From NCBI RefSeq assembly GCF_030463565.1, contig NC_134659.1, positions 7,758,511-7,822,510 of the forward strand: DNA of 64,000 nucleotides. Direction: 5' to 3'. Position numbers and translations under genes: made by a program. This document shows positions 11,641 through 22,894 of this stretch, in pieces. The stretch is from Pelecanus crispus (lineage: Eukaryota; Chordata; Aves; Pelecaniformes; Pelecanidae). Under the pieces are notes generated by a model. It was given only the letters and a program-made list of their open reading frames with translations, made no database searches and was not told where the DNA came from. Positions within the stretch are counted from its first letter, which is position 1. Every line of letters starts with the position of its first letter.

Positions 11641-11689
11641 GGGGGGGTGCCCCGGGGTGCGCGGCGCGGCTCAGCGAGGCTCCCCGCAG

Positions 11690-14600
11690 TGTACTCGCTG
11701 GACGGGCTGCTGGTGTTCGGGCTGCTGCTGGTCTGCACCTGCGCCTACCTGCGGAAGGTGCCGCGCCTCAGGTCCTGGCTGCTCTCCGAGAAGCGCGGCG
11801 TCTGGGGCGTCTTCTACAAGGGTGAGGCGGGGGCGCAGGGGTGCGGGATGGGGACACGGGGGTCCAGGGTGGGGACATGGCTCCGGGACGGGGACACGGG
11901 GGTGCGGGACAGGGATGTGGGGCTCCGGGGTGGGGACGCAGGGTTCCAGGATGGGAACACGGGGGTCCGGGATGGGGACACAGGGCTCTGGGATGGGGAC
12001 ACGGGGGTCCAGGATGGGGACGTGGGGGTCTCGCCCCAGCACAGGGCTCCGGGGGTGGGGACGCAGGGCTCCGGGATGGGGACGCGGGGCTTGGGGACGG
12101 GGACACAGGGGTCTGGGATGGGGACACGGGGCTCCGGGATGGGGGACACAGGGATCTCGCTCCAGCACAGGGCTCCGGGGTGGGGACGAGCGGGTCCGGG
12201 ACGGGGATGCAGGGCTCCGGGACGGGGGACGCGGGGCTTGGGGACGGGGGACACAGGGGGTCTGGGATGGGGACACGGGGGTCCGGGATGGGGATGTGGG
12301 GGTCTCGCCCCAGCACAGGGCTCCAGGATGGGGATGTGGGGGTCCAGGATGGGGACGTGGCTCTGGGACAGGGGCTCGGGGCTCTGGAATGGGGACGCGG
12401 GGCTCCGGGACAGGGACACGGGGCTCCGGGGTGGGGACACGGGTCTGGGATGGGGACAGGGGGGTCCAGGATGGGGACACGGGGCTCCGGGATGGGGACA
12501 CAGGGGTCTGGGATGGGGACACGGGGCTCCGGGATGGGGACACAGGGATCTCGCTCCAGCACAGGGCTCCGGGGTGGGGACGAGCGGGTCCGGGACGGGG
12601 ACGCAGGGCTCCGGGACGGGGACGCGGGGCTTGGGGACGGGGACACAGGGGTCTGGGATGGGGACACGGGGGTCCGGGATGGGGACGTGGGGGTCTCGCC
12701 CCAGCACAGGGCTCCAGGATGGGGATGTGGGGGTCCAGGATGGGGACGTGGGGGTCTCGCCCCAGCACAGGGCTCCAGGATGGGGATGTGGGGGTCCAGG
12801 ATGGGGACGTGGCTCTGGGAGAGGGGCTTGGGGCTCTGGAATGGGGACGCGGGGCTCCGGGACAGGGACACGGGGCTCCGGGGTGGGGACATGGGTCTGG
12901 GATGGGGACAGGGGTGTCCAGGATGGGGACACGGGGCTCCGGGATGGAGACACAGGGATCTCGCTCCAGCGCAGGGCTCCGGGGTGGGGACGCAGGGCTC
13001 CGGGACGGGGACGCGGGGCTTGGGGACGGGGACACAGGGGTCTGGGATGGGGACACGGGGGTCCGGGATGGGGATGTGGGGGTCTCGCCCCAGCACAGGG
13101 CTCCAGGATGGGGATGTGGGGGTCCAGGATGGGGACGTGGCTCTGGGACAGGGGCTCGGGGCTCTGGAATGGGGACGCGGGGCTCCGGGACAGGGACACG
13201 GGGCTCCGGGGTGGGGACACGGGTCTGGGATGGGGACAGGGGGGTCCAGGATGGGGACACGGGGCTCCGGGATGGGGACACAGGGGTCTGGGATGGGGAC
13301 ACGGGGCTCCGGGATGGGGACACAGGGATCTCGCTCCAGCACAGGGCTCCGGGGTGGGGGACGAGCGGGTCCGGGACGGGGACGCAGGGCTCCGGGACGG
13401 GGACGCGGGGCTTGGGGACGGGGACACAGGGGTCTGGGATGGGGACACGGGGGTCCGGGATGGGGACGTGGGGGTCTCGCCCCAGCACAGGGCTCCAGGA
13501 TGGGGATGTGGGGGTCCAGGATGGGGACGTGGGGGTCTCGCCCCAGCACAGGGCTCCAGGATGGGGATGTGGGGGTCCAGGATGGGGACGTGGCTCTGGG
13601 AGAGGGGCTTGGGGCTCTGGAATGGGGACGCGGGGCTCCGGGACAGGGACACGGGGCTCCGGGGTGGGGACATGGGTCTGGGATGGGGACAGGGGTGTCC
13701 AGGATGGGGACACGGGGCTCCGGGATGGAGACACAGGGATCTCGCTCCAGCGCAGGGCTCCGGGGTGGGGACGCAGGGCTCCGGGACGGGGACGCGGGGC
13801 TTGGGGACGGGGACACAGGGGTCTGGGATGGGGACACGGGGGTCCGGGATGGGGATGTGGGGGTCTCGCCCCAGCACAGGGCTCCAGGATGGGGATGTGG
13901 GGGTCCAGGATGGGGACGTGGCTCTGGGACAGGGGCTCGGGGCTCTGGAATGGGGACGCGGGGCTCCGGGACAGGGACACGGGGCTCCAGGGTGGGGACA
14001 CGGGTCTGGGATGGGGACAGGGGGGTCCAGGATGGGGACACGGGGCTCCGGGATGGGGACACAGGGGTCTGGGATGGGGACACGGGGCTCTGGGATGGGG
14101 ACACAGGGATCTCGCTCCAGCGCAGGGCTCCGGGGTGGGGACGCAGGGCTCCGGGACGGGGACGCGGGGCTTGGGGACGGGGACACAGGGGTCTGGGATG
14201 GGGACACGGGGGTCCAGGATGGGGACGTGGGGGTCTCCCCCCAGCACAGGGCTCCAGGATGGGGATGTGGGGGTCCAGGATGGGGACATGGCTCTGGGAC
14301 AGGGGCTCGGGGCTCTGGGATGGGGACATGGGGGTGCAGGACAGGGACGCGGGGCTCCGGGACAGGGACACGGGGCTCCGGGGTGGGGGACACGGGTCTG
14401 GGATGGGGACAGGGGGGTCCAGGATGGGGACACGGGGCTCCGGGGTGGGGACACAGGGATCTCGCTCCAGCACAGGGCTCCGGGGTGGGGACACGGGGGT
14501 CCGGGATGGGGATGCGGGGCTCGGGGATGGGGACAGGGGGGTCTCACCCCAGCACAGGGCTCCGGGATGGGGACACGGGGGGTCCAGGATGGGAACGAGC

Positions 14601-17097
14601 GGGTCCGGGATGGGGACACAGGGATCTTGCTCCAGCACAGGGCTCTGGGATGGGGACACGGGGGTCTCGCCCCAGCACAGGGCTTCAGGATGGGGACAGG
14701 GGGGTCCGGGATGGGGACATGGAGGTCTCGCCCCAGGATAGGGCTCCAGGATGGGGATGCGGGGCTCCGGGATGGGGACACAGGGGTCTCGCCCCAGCAC
14801 ACGGCTCTGGAATGGGGACACGGGGGTCCGGGATGGGGGTGCAGGGCTCTGGGATGGGGACACGGCGGTGCGGGATGGGGACGTGGGACTCCGGGGTTGG
14901 GACACAGGGGTCCAGGATGGGGACAGGGGGGTCCAGGGTGGGGGACACGGGGCTCCAGGATGGAGACACAGGGGTCTTGCCCCAGCACAGGGCTCTGGGA
15001 TGGGAAAGCGGGGCTCTGGGATGGGGATGCGGAGCTCCAGGCCAGGGACAGGGGGCTCCAGGATGGAGACGTGGGGGTCTCACCCCAGCACAGGGCTTCG
15101 AGGTGGGGACACGGGGCTCTGGGATGAAGACCCAGGGGTCCCGGATGGGGACGTGGGGCTCCGGGATGGGAACACGGGGATCTCACCCCAGCACAGGGCT
15201 CCGGGATGGGGACACGGAGGTCCAGGATGGGGACGTGGGGCTCTGGGACGGGAACAGAGGGGTCCAGGATAGGGACACGGGGGTCCGGGATGGGGACGTG
15301 GCTCCGGGACAGGGGCTCGGGGCTCCGGGACGGGGACACGGGGCTCCGGGATGGGGATGCGGGGCTCGAGGATGGGGACAGGGGGGTCTCACCCCAGCAC
15401 AGGGCTCCAGGATGGGGACACGGGGGTCTCACCCCAGCACAGGGCTTCGAGGTGGGGACACGGGGCTCTGGGATGAAGACACAGGGGTCCCGGATGGGGA
15501 CGTGGGGCTCCGGGATGGGAACACGGAGGTCCAGGATGGGGACGTGGGGCTCTGGGACGGGAACAGAGGGGTCCAGGATAGGGACACGGGGGTCCGGGAT
15601 GGGGACGTGGCTCCGGGACAGGGGCTCGGGGCTCCGGGACGGGGACACGGGGGTGCAGGACAGGGACGCGGGGCTCTGGGACAGGGACACGGGGCTCCGG
15701 GGTGGGGACACAGGGATCTCGCTCCAGCACAGGGCTCCGGGGTGGGGACACGGGGCTCCGGGATGGGGATGCGGGGCTCGAGGATGGGGACAGGGGGGTC
15801 TCACCCCAGCACAGGGCTCCGGGGTGGGGACACGGGGGTCCGGGATGGGGACGCGGGGGTCCGGGATGGGGACACAGGGATCTTGCTCCAGCACAGGGCT
15901 CTGGGGTGGGGACGCGGGGGTCTCGCCCCAGCACAGGGCTTCAGGATGGGGACAGGGGGGTCCAGGATGGGGACGAGCGGGTCCGGGATGGGGACATGGA
16001 GGTCTCGCCCCAGCACAGGGCTCCAGGATGGGGATGCGGGGCTCCGGGATGGGGACACAGGGGTCTCGCCCCAGCACATGGCTCTGGAATGGGGACACGG
16101 GGGTCCGGGATGGGGACGTGGGGCTCCGGGATGGGAACACGGGGATCTCACCCCAGCACAGGGCTCCGGGATGGGAACACAGAGGTCCAGGATGGGGACG
16201 TGGGGCTCTGGGACGGGAACAGAGGGGTCCAGGATAGGGACACGGGGGTCCGGGATGGGGACGTGGGGGTCTCACCCCAGCACAGGGCTCCAGGATGGGG
16301 ACGTGGGGGTCTCGCCCCAGCACAGGGCTCCAGGATGGGGACACGGGGGTCTGGGATGGGCACGAGCGGGTCCGGGATGGGGACACAGGGATCTTGCTCC
16401 AGCACAGGGCTCCGGGACAGGGGCACGGGGCTCTGGGACGGGGACACGGGGGTGCGGGACAGGGGCGCAGGGCTCCGGGGGTGGGGACACAGGGGTCTGG
16501 GATGGGGACACGGAGCTCCAGGCCAGGGACAGGGGGCTCCAGGATGGGGACGTGGGGGTCTCACCCCAGCACAGGGCTTCGAGGTGGGGACACGGGGCTC
16601 TGGGATGAAGACCCAGGGGTCCCGGATGGGGACGTGGGGCTCCGGGATGGGAACACGGGGATCTCACCCCAGCACAGGGCTCCGGGATGGGGACACGGAG
16701 GTCCAGGATGGGGACGTGGGGCTCTGGGACGGGAACAGAGGGGTCCAGGATAGGGACACGGGGGTCCGGGATGGGGACGTGGCTCCGGGACAGGGGCTCG
16801 GGGCTCCGGGACGGGGACACGGGGGTCCGGGATGGGGATGCGGGGCTCGAGGATGGGGACAGGGGGGTCTCACCCCAGCACAGGGCTCCAGGATGGGGAC
16901 GTGGGGGTCTCGCCCCAGCACAGGGCTCCAGGATGGGGACGTGGGGGTCTCGCCCCAGCACAGGGCACCCTCCGCGCCCGCCCCTGCTCACCCCGCTCTG
17001 CCCCGACCCCGCAGCTGCCGTCATCGGCACCCGGCTGCACGTGCCCGTGGCCGTCTCCTGCGTCCTCATGGCTTTCTACGTCCTGGTGGTGAAGTGA
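11690..17097 (+). CDS. TMEM167B: TMEM167B (protein kish-B), exons 2-3, exon 1 missing
   Basis: Small two-span membrane protein of the early secretory pathway. Exon 2 is 11690-11821 (acceptor CCCCGCAG, donor AAG G|GTGAGG) and encodes [20 protein letters not shown] through GVWGVFYK. Exon 3 is 17015-17097 (acceptor ACCCCGCAG) and encodes [16 protein letters not shown] to FYVLVVK and TGA. Together these are about 71 codons. The human protein is about 74 residues, beginning with MTNV before YSLDG as I recall it. The missing piece is therefore the tiny first coding exon (MTN plus one base) with the promoter, presumably in or beyond the N gap. The phases agree and no frame damage is seen. The 5.2-kb intron is nearly all minisatellite. 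Confidence 0.95.
11840..16970. repeat. 21-bp minisatellite with about 780-bp higher-order unit, TMEM167B intron
   Basis: The basic unit GGGGACACGGGGGTCCGGGAT is about 21 bp. The landmark GACAGGGGCTCGGGGCTCT recurs near 12367, 13147 and 13927, and GAGAGGGGCTTGGGGCTC near 12819 and 13599. This gives a higher-order repeat of about 780 bp, with less regular blocks after 14500. Confidence 0.92.
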
Positions 17098-17561
17098 CCC
17101 CGCGGGGACGCGCCAGGACCGGTGACGACGACCAGAGACCCCGGGTACCGACCCCGAGCGCCCCGCCACCAGCCCGCACCCCGCCTGGGGCGGCCTTGGG
17201 GAGCCGCCATGGCCCGGCGCCCTGCTTAAACCCACCTCGTCCCCCCCGGCGGGGCCGGGCAGCCATGGGTGCCGCCGGGCCCCCCTCGAGCCGTCGGAAG
17301 GGGAGTTGGGGGGGCGTGCGGCGGGGCAGCGGGCGAGGGGCTCGGCGAGCGGACCCTCAGCGAGAGGCAAGATCCGGCCGTGCCCCCGGGACTGCGGGGA
17401 CTGGGGGGGGCCGGCAGCGGGCAGGGCCCTTCCTCGCCGTGGGGTTTCCCCGCTCCCCGGGGAGCGCGGGGTCCCTGGGGGTCCCTCGGCCGGGGTCTCC
17501 CCACTGTGGCTGCGGGGTTTGTAACCCCCCCCGGTTTGTAACCGCTGGACCACGATGTGTA

Positions 17562-17567
17562 AATAAA
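17562..17567 (+). terminator. TMEM167B: TMEM167B polyadenylation signal
   Basis: AATAAA lies 465 bp after the stop codon in GTGTAAATAAAGCGGG, at the end of a non-repetitive 3' UTR. A G/T-containing stretch follows before the minisatellite begins near 17600. Confidence 0.85.
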
Positions 17568-17599
17568 GCGGGGGTTCCCCTGCGGGCAGCGCTGGCTCC

Positions 17600-19790
17600 C
17601 TCCCGGGGGGTCCTATGGGGCGAGGAGCTGCTGTGGGGCTGGCTCCTGTGGGGCTGGGGGGTCCTGTGGGGTGAGGGGCCGCTGTGGGGCTGGCTGCTGT
17701 GTGGCGGGGGGTCCCATGGGGCAAGGGGCTGCCATGGGGCTGGCTGCTGTGGGGCGGGGAGTCCCATGGGGTGAGTGGCTGCTGTGGGGCTGGGGATCCT
17801 ATGGGGCGAGGGGCCGCTGTGGGAGTGGCTGCTGTGGGGCTGGGGGTCCCATGGGGCGAGGGGCTGCTGTGGGGCTGGCTCCTGTGGGGCTGGGGGTCCT
17901 GTGGGGTGAGGGGCTGCCATGGGGCTGGCTGCTGTGGGGCTGGGGGGTCCCATGGGGCAAGGGGCTGCTGTGGGGCTGGCTGCTGTGGGGCTGGGGGGTC
18001 CCATGGGGCAAGGGGCTGCTGTGGGGCTGGCTGCTGTGGGGCTGGGGGTCCTGTGGGGCAAGGGGCTGCTGTGGGGCTGGCTGCTGTGGGGCTGGGGGGT
18101 CCCATGGGGCAAGGGGCTGCCGTGGGGCTGGCTGCTGTGGGGCAGGGGGGTCCCATGGGGTGAGCGGCTGCTGTGGGGCTGGGGATCCTATGGGGCGAGG
18201 GGCCGCTGTGGGGCTGGCTGCTGTGGGGCTGGGCATCCTATGGGGCGAGGGGCCGCTGTGGGAGTGGCTGCTGTGGGGCTGGGGGGTCCCATGGGGCAAG
18301 GGGCTGCCATGGGGCTGGCTGCTGCGGGGCGGGGAGTCCCATGGGGTGAGTGGCTGCTGTGGGGCTGGGGATCCTATGGGGTGAGGGGCCGCTGTGGGAG
18401 TGGCTGCTGTGGGGCGGGGGGGTCCCATGGGGCAAGGGGCTGCTGTGGGGCTGGCTGCCGTGGGGTGAGGGGCTGCCATGGGGCTGGCTGCTGCAGGGCG
18501 GGGAGTCCCATGGGGCTGGCTGCTGTGGGGCTGGGGGTCCTGTGGGGCAAGGGGCTGCTGTGGGGCTGGCTGCCGTGGGGTGAGGGGCTGCCATAGGTCT
18601 GGCTGCTGTGGGGCTGGGGGGTCCCATGGGGCAAGGGGCTGCTGTGGGGCTGGCTGCTGTGGGGCTGGGGGTCCTGTGGGGCAAGGGGCTGCTGTGGGGC
18701 TGGCTGCTGTGGGGCTGGGGGGTCCCGTGGGGCAAGGGGCTGCTGTGGGGCTGGGGGTCCCATGGGGCAAGGGGCTGCTGTGGGGCTGGCTGCCGTGGGG
18801 TGAGGGGCTGCCATAGGTCTGGCTGCTGTGGGGCTGGGGGGTCCCATGGGGCAAGGGGCTGCTGTGGGGCTGGCTGCTGTGGGGCTGGGGGTCCTGTGGG
18901 GCAAGGGGCTGCTGTGGGGCTGGCTGCTGTGGGGCTGGGGGTCCCGTGGGGCAAGGGGCTGCTGTGGGGCTGGGGGTCCCATGGGGCAAGGGTCTGCTGT
19001 GGGGCTGGCTGCCGTCGGGGTGAGGGGCTGCCATAGGTCTGGCTGCTGTGGGGCTGGGGGTCCCATGGGGCAAGGGGCTGCTGTGGGGCTGGCTGCTGTG
19101 GGGCTGGGGGTCCCATGGGGCAAGGGGCTGCTGTGGGGCTGGCTGCTGTGGGGCTGGGGGGTCCCATGGGGCAAGGGGCTGCTGTGGGGCTGGCTGCTGT
19201 GGGGCTGGGGGGTCCCATGGGGCAAGGGGCTGCTGTGGGGCTGGCTGCCGTGGGGTGAGGGGCTGCCATAGGTCTGGCTGCTGTGGGGCTGGGGGTCCCA
19301 TGGGGCAAGGGGCTGCTGTGGGGCTGGCTGCTGTGGGGCTGGGGGTCCCATGGGGCAAGGGGCTGCTGTGGGGCTGGCTGCTGTGGGGCTGGGGGTCCCA
19401 TGGGGCAAGGGGCTGCTGTGGGGCTGGCTGCTGTGGGGCTGGGGGTCCCATGGGGCAAGGGGCTGCTGTGGGGCTGGCTGCCGTGGGGTGAGGGGCTGCC
19501 ATAGGTCTGGCTGCTGTGGGGCTGGGGGTCCCATGGGGCAAGGGGCTGCTGTGGGGCTGGCTGCTGTGGGGCTGGGGGTCCCATGGGGCAAGGGGCTGCT
19601 GTGGGGCTGGCTGCTGTGGGGCTGGGGGGTCCCATGGGGCAAGGGGCTGCTGTGGGGCTGGCTGCTGTGGGGCTGGGGGTCCCATGGGGCAAGGGGCTGC
19701 TGTGGGGCTGGCTGCTGTGGGGCTGGGGGTCCCGTGGGGCAAGGGGCCGCTGTGGGGCTGGCTGCTCTGGGGTGGGGGGTCCCGAGGGGC
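17600..19790. repeat. 51-bp minisatellite downstream of TMEM167B
   Basis: Units of 51-52 bp containing GTCCCATGGGGCAAGGGGCT and GCTGCTGTGGGGCTG. A larger block of about 220-245 bp is marked by GCTGCCATAGGTCTGGC. The period is divisible by three, so long false frames appear on both strands. Confidence 0.93.
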
Positions 19791-20060
19791 GCGGGGGCCG
19801 TGCAGGGGTGAGCGTGCAAGGCGTGTGCACCACCTGCCTCTGCAGGGGAGGGGCGTGCGAGGCCCTGAGGTGTGCGGCGGGTGCACGCGTGTGCGGCTGG
19901 GCACGCTCGCGTGCCCATGTGAGCACACACGGGGCGGGGAGGTGAGCGTGCAAAGCCAGGCTGCGTGCACACACGCGCACAGCACGAGCACGCGGGGCTG
20001 CTGTGTCCGTGTGCGCGCACACGCTCCCGGGGCACAAGTGTGCAGGGGCGGGGGGGGTGT
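19790..20060. other. Short non-tandem spacer
   Basis: CpG- and GTGC-rich sequence with scattered GTGTGCACGCG motifs between two arrays. No gene or clear regulatory element is seen. Confidence 0.5.
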
Positions 20061-20064
20061 CCTG

Positions 20065-22350
20065 GGCACATGTGTGTGCATATATGTGTGTGTGTGTGCA
20101 TATCTGTGCGTGCATATGTGCGTGTGTGTAAATGTGCGTGTCCATGTGTGCATATATGTGCGTGCGTGCATATATGTGCGTGTGTATATATGTCCACATC
20201 CGTGTGTGCATGTATGTGCGTGTGTGTGCATATGTATGGGTTTGCATATGCGTGTGCACGCGTATATGTGCGTGTGTGCGTGTATATATGCGTGTATGTG
20301 CGTGTGTGTGTGCACGTGTGCGTGCATGTATGTGCGTGTGTATATATGTCCACGTCCGTGTGTGCATGTATGTGCTTGTGTGCATATGTATGGGTTTGCA
20401 TATATGTGTGTGCACGCGTATATGTGCGTGTGTGCGTGTATATATGCGTGTGTGTGCGCGCGTGCATGTATGTGCGTGTGTATATATGTCCACGTCCGTG
20501 TGTGCATGTATGTGCGTGTGTGTGCATATACGTGTGTGTGTGCATATGTATGGGTTTGCATGTGCGTGTGCACGCGTATATGTGCGTGTATATATGCGTG
20601 TATGTGCGTGTGTGTGTGCACGTGTGCGTGCATGTATGTGCGTGTGTGTGCATATACGTGTGTGTGCATATGTATGGGTTTGCATATGCGTGTGCACGCG
20701 TGTGTGTGCGTGTGTATATGCGTGTATGTGCGTGTGTGTGTGCACGCGTGCGTGCATGTATGTGCGTGTATGTGCGTGTGTGTGTGCACGCGTGCGTGCA
20801 TGTATGTGCGTGTATGTGTGCACGCGTGCGTGCATGTATGTGCGTGTATGTGCGTGTGTGTGTGCACGCGTGCGTGCATGTATGTGCGTGTATGTGCGTG
20901 TGTGTGCACGCGTGCGTGCATGTATGTGCGTGTATGTGTGCACGCGTGCGTGCATGTATGTACGTGTGTGTGTGCACGCGTGCGTGCATGAATGTGCGTG
21001 TATGTGTGCACACGTGCGTGCATGTATGTGCGTGTATGTGCGTGTGTGTGTGCACGCGTGCGTGCATGTATGTGCGTGTATGTGTGCACGCGTGCGTGCA
21101 TGTATGTGCGTGTGTGTGTGCACGCGTGCGTGCATGTATGTGCGTGTATGTGCGTGTGTGTGTGCACGCGTGCGTGCATGTATGTGCGTGTATGTGTGCA
21201 CGCGTGCGTGCATGTATGTGCGTGTATGTGCGTGTGTGTGTGCACGCGTGCGTGCATGTATGTGCGTGTATGTGCGTGTGTGTGTGCATGCGTGCGTGCA
21301 TGTATGTGCGTGTATGTGTGCACACGTGCGTGCATGTATGTGCGTGTATGTGTGCACACGTGCGTGCATGTATGTGCGTGTATGTGCGTGTGTGTGTGCA
21401 CGCGTGCGTGCATGTATGTGCGTGTATGTGTGCACGCGTGCGTGCATGTATGTGCGTGTGTGTGTGCACGCGTGCGTGCATGTATGTGCGTGTATGTGCG
21501 TGTGTGTGTGCACGCGTGCGTGCATGTATGTGCGTGTATGTGTGCACACGTGAGTGCATGTATGTGCGTGTATGTGCGTGTGTGTGTGCATGCGTGCGTG
21601 CATGTATGTGCGTGTGTGTGTGCACGCGTGCGTGCATGTATGTGCGTGTATGTGCGTGTGTGTGTGCACGCGTGCGTGCATGTATGTGCATGTGTGCACA
21701 CGTGCGTGCATGTATGTGCGTGTATGTGCGTGTATGTGTGCACGCGTGCGTGCATGTATGTGCGTGTATGTGTGCACGCGTGCGTGCATGTATGTGCGTG
21801 TATGTGCGTGTATGTGTGCACGCGTGCGTGCATGTATGTGCGTGTATGTGCGTATGTGTGTGCACGCGTGCGTGCATGTATGTGCGTGTATGTGCGTGTG
21901 TGTGCACGCGTGCGTGCATGTATGTGCGTGTATGTGTGCACGCGTGCGTGCATGTATGTACGTGTGTGTGTGCACGCGTGCGTGCATGTATGTGCGTGTA
22001 TGTGTGCACGCGTGCGTGCATGTATGTGCGTGTATGTGCGTGTGTGTGTGCACGCGTGCGTGCATGTATGTGCGTGTATGTGCGTGTATGTGTGCACACG
22101 TGCGTGCATGTATGTGCGTGTATGTGCGTGTATGTGTGCACACGTGCGTGCATGTATGTGCGTGTATGTGCGTGTATGTGTGCACACGTGCGTGCATGTA
22201 TGTGCGTGTATGTGCGTGTATGTGTGCACACGTGCGTGCATGTATGTGCGTGTATGTGCGTGTATGTGTGCACACGTGCGTGCATGTATGTGCGTGTATG
22301 TGCGTGTATGTGTGCACGCGTGCGTGCATGTATGTGCGTGTATGTGCGCA
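20065..22350. repeat. About 42-bp alternating purine-pyrimidine minisatellite
   Basis: The core GTGCACGCGTGCGTGCATGT plus ATGTGCGTGTATGTGCGTGT is repeated about 50 times. Nearly every step alternates purine and pyrimidine, the pattern that favours Z-DNA. It ends about 160 bp before the SCARNA2 promoter TATA box. Confidence 0.93.
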
Positions 22351-22439
22351 CATGCGCGCGGCTGTGCCCACGTGTGTGCTCTGCGCGTGCCCTGCCTCTC
22401 TGTGTGTGTGTGTGCGCGTGCGCCCGGGGCGGGTCCTCC

Positions 22440-22530
22440 GGCCGCCAGGGGGCGCGCTGGGGCGGGGCGGGACCGGCGCCGCCATGTTCCCGTCGTGCCC
22501 CGCGCGGCCGCGCTATAAAATGGCGGCGCG
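22440..22530 (+). promoter_or_regulatory. SCARNA2: Compact promoter of SCARNA2 (CTCF-like, Sp1, YY1, TATA)
   Basis: GCCGCCAGGGGGCGCGCTGG (22441-22460) fits the CTCF core. GGGGCGGGGCGGG (22459-22471) is an Sp1 site. GCCGCCATGTT (22478-22488) and AAAATGGCGGC (22517-22527) are YY1-like on opposite strands. TATAAAA is at 22514-22520, which predicts transcription starting near 22540. Motif calls are by eye. Confidence 0.65.
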
Positions 22531-22539
22531 GAGGCGCCG

Positions 22540-22870
22540 GGCGGGGGTGGCGGCGGCCGCGCGGGCGGGTGTGTGCGTGTGCGTGCGTGTGGGTGGGTGT
22601 GCAAGGCGCGTGCAAGGCCCGTGGGCGTGTCTGCGTGCGAGGCGGGTGTGCGAGGCGGGTGTGCGAGGCGCGCGCCAGCCCCCCCCCCCCCCCCCTACAC
22701 GTTGATCTTATTCGATCGGCCGGGCCGGGCCGGGCCGGGCCGAGGTGAGAAGAGCGGCGCCGCGAAGCCCGCGGGCGCTGTGCGGCGGCCGGCGGCGGGC
22801 GGGATGAGTCGATCAGATAGGCGAGGCCGCGGCCGCTGAGCGCCCTGCGATTCTGACCCGCCGCCGGCCG
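22540..22870 (+). ncRNA. SCARNA2: Probable SCARNA2 (mgU2-25/61), Cajal-body guide RNA
   Basis: An independently transcribed C/D-type scaRNA known to guide 2'-O-methylation of U2 snRNA at G25 and C61. In human it lies between TMEM167B and ELAPOR1, as here. TTGATCTTA at 22702-22710 is complementary to U2 22-30, with C22707 opposite G25. ATCAGATA at 22812-22819 is complementary to U2 58-65, with G22816 opposite C61. In both, the paired base is exactly five nucleotides upstream of a degenerate D-like box (TCGA 22712-22715, GCGA 22821-22824). A box-C-like GGATGAG is at 22802 and CTGA boxes are at 22836 and 22853. A GU-rich 5' part (22568-22600) follows the TATA box. Both ends are estimates, and the C/D boxes are poor matches to consensus. 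Confidence 0.65.
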
Positions 22871-22894
22871 CAGCCACGCGGCGCTGCCCCGGGG

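Noticed and set aside
11308-16608. A 1,766-codon plus-strand frame overlapping TMEM167B
   Set aside because: It only passes through TMEM167B exon 2 and then translates intronic 21-bp repeats; the real gene splices at 11821.
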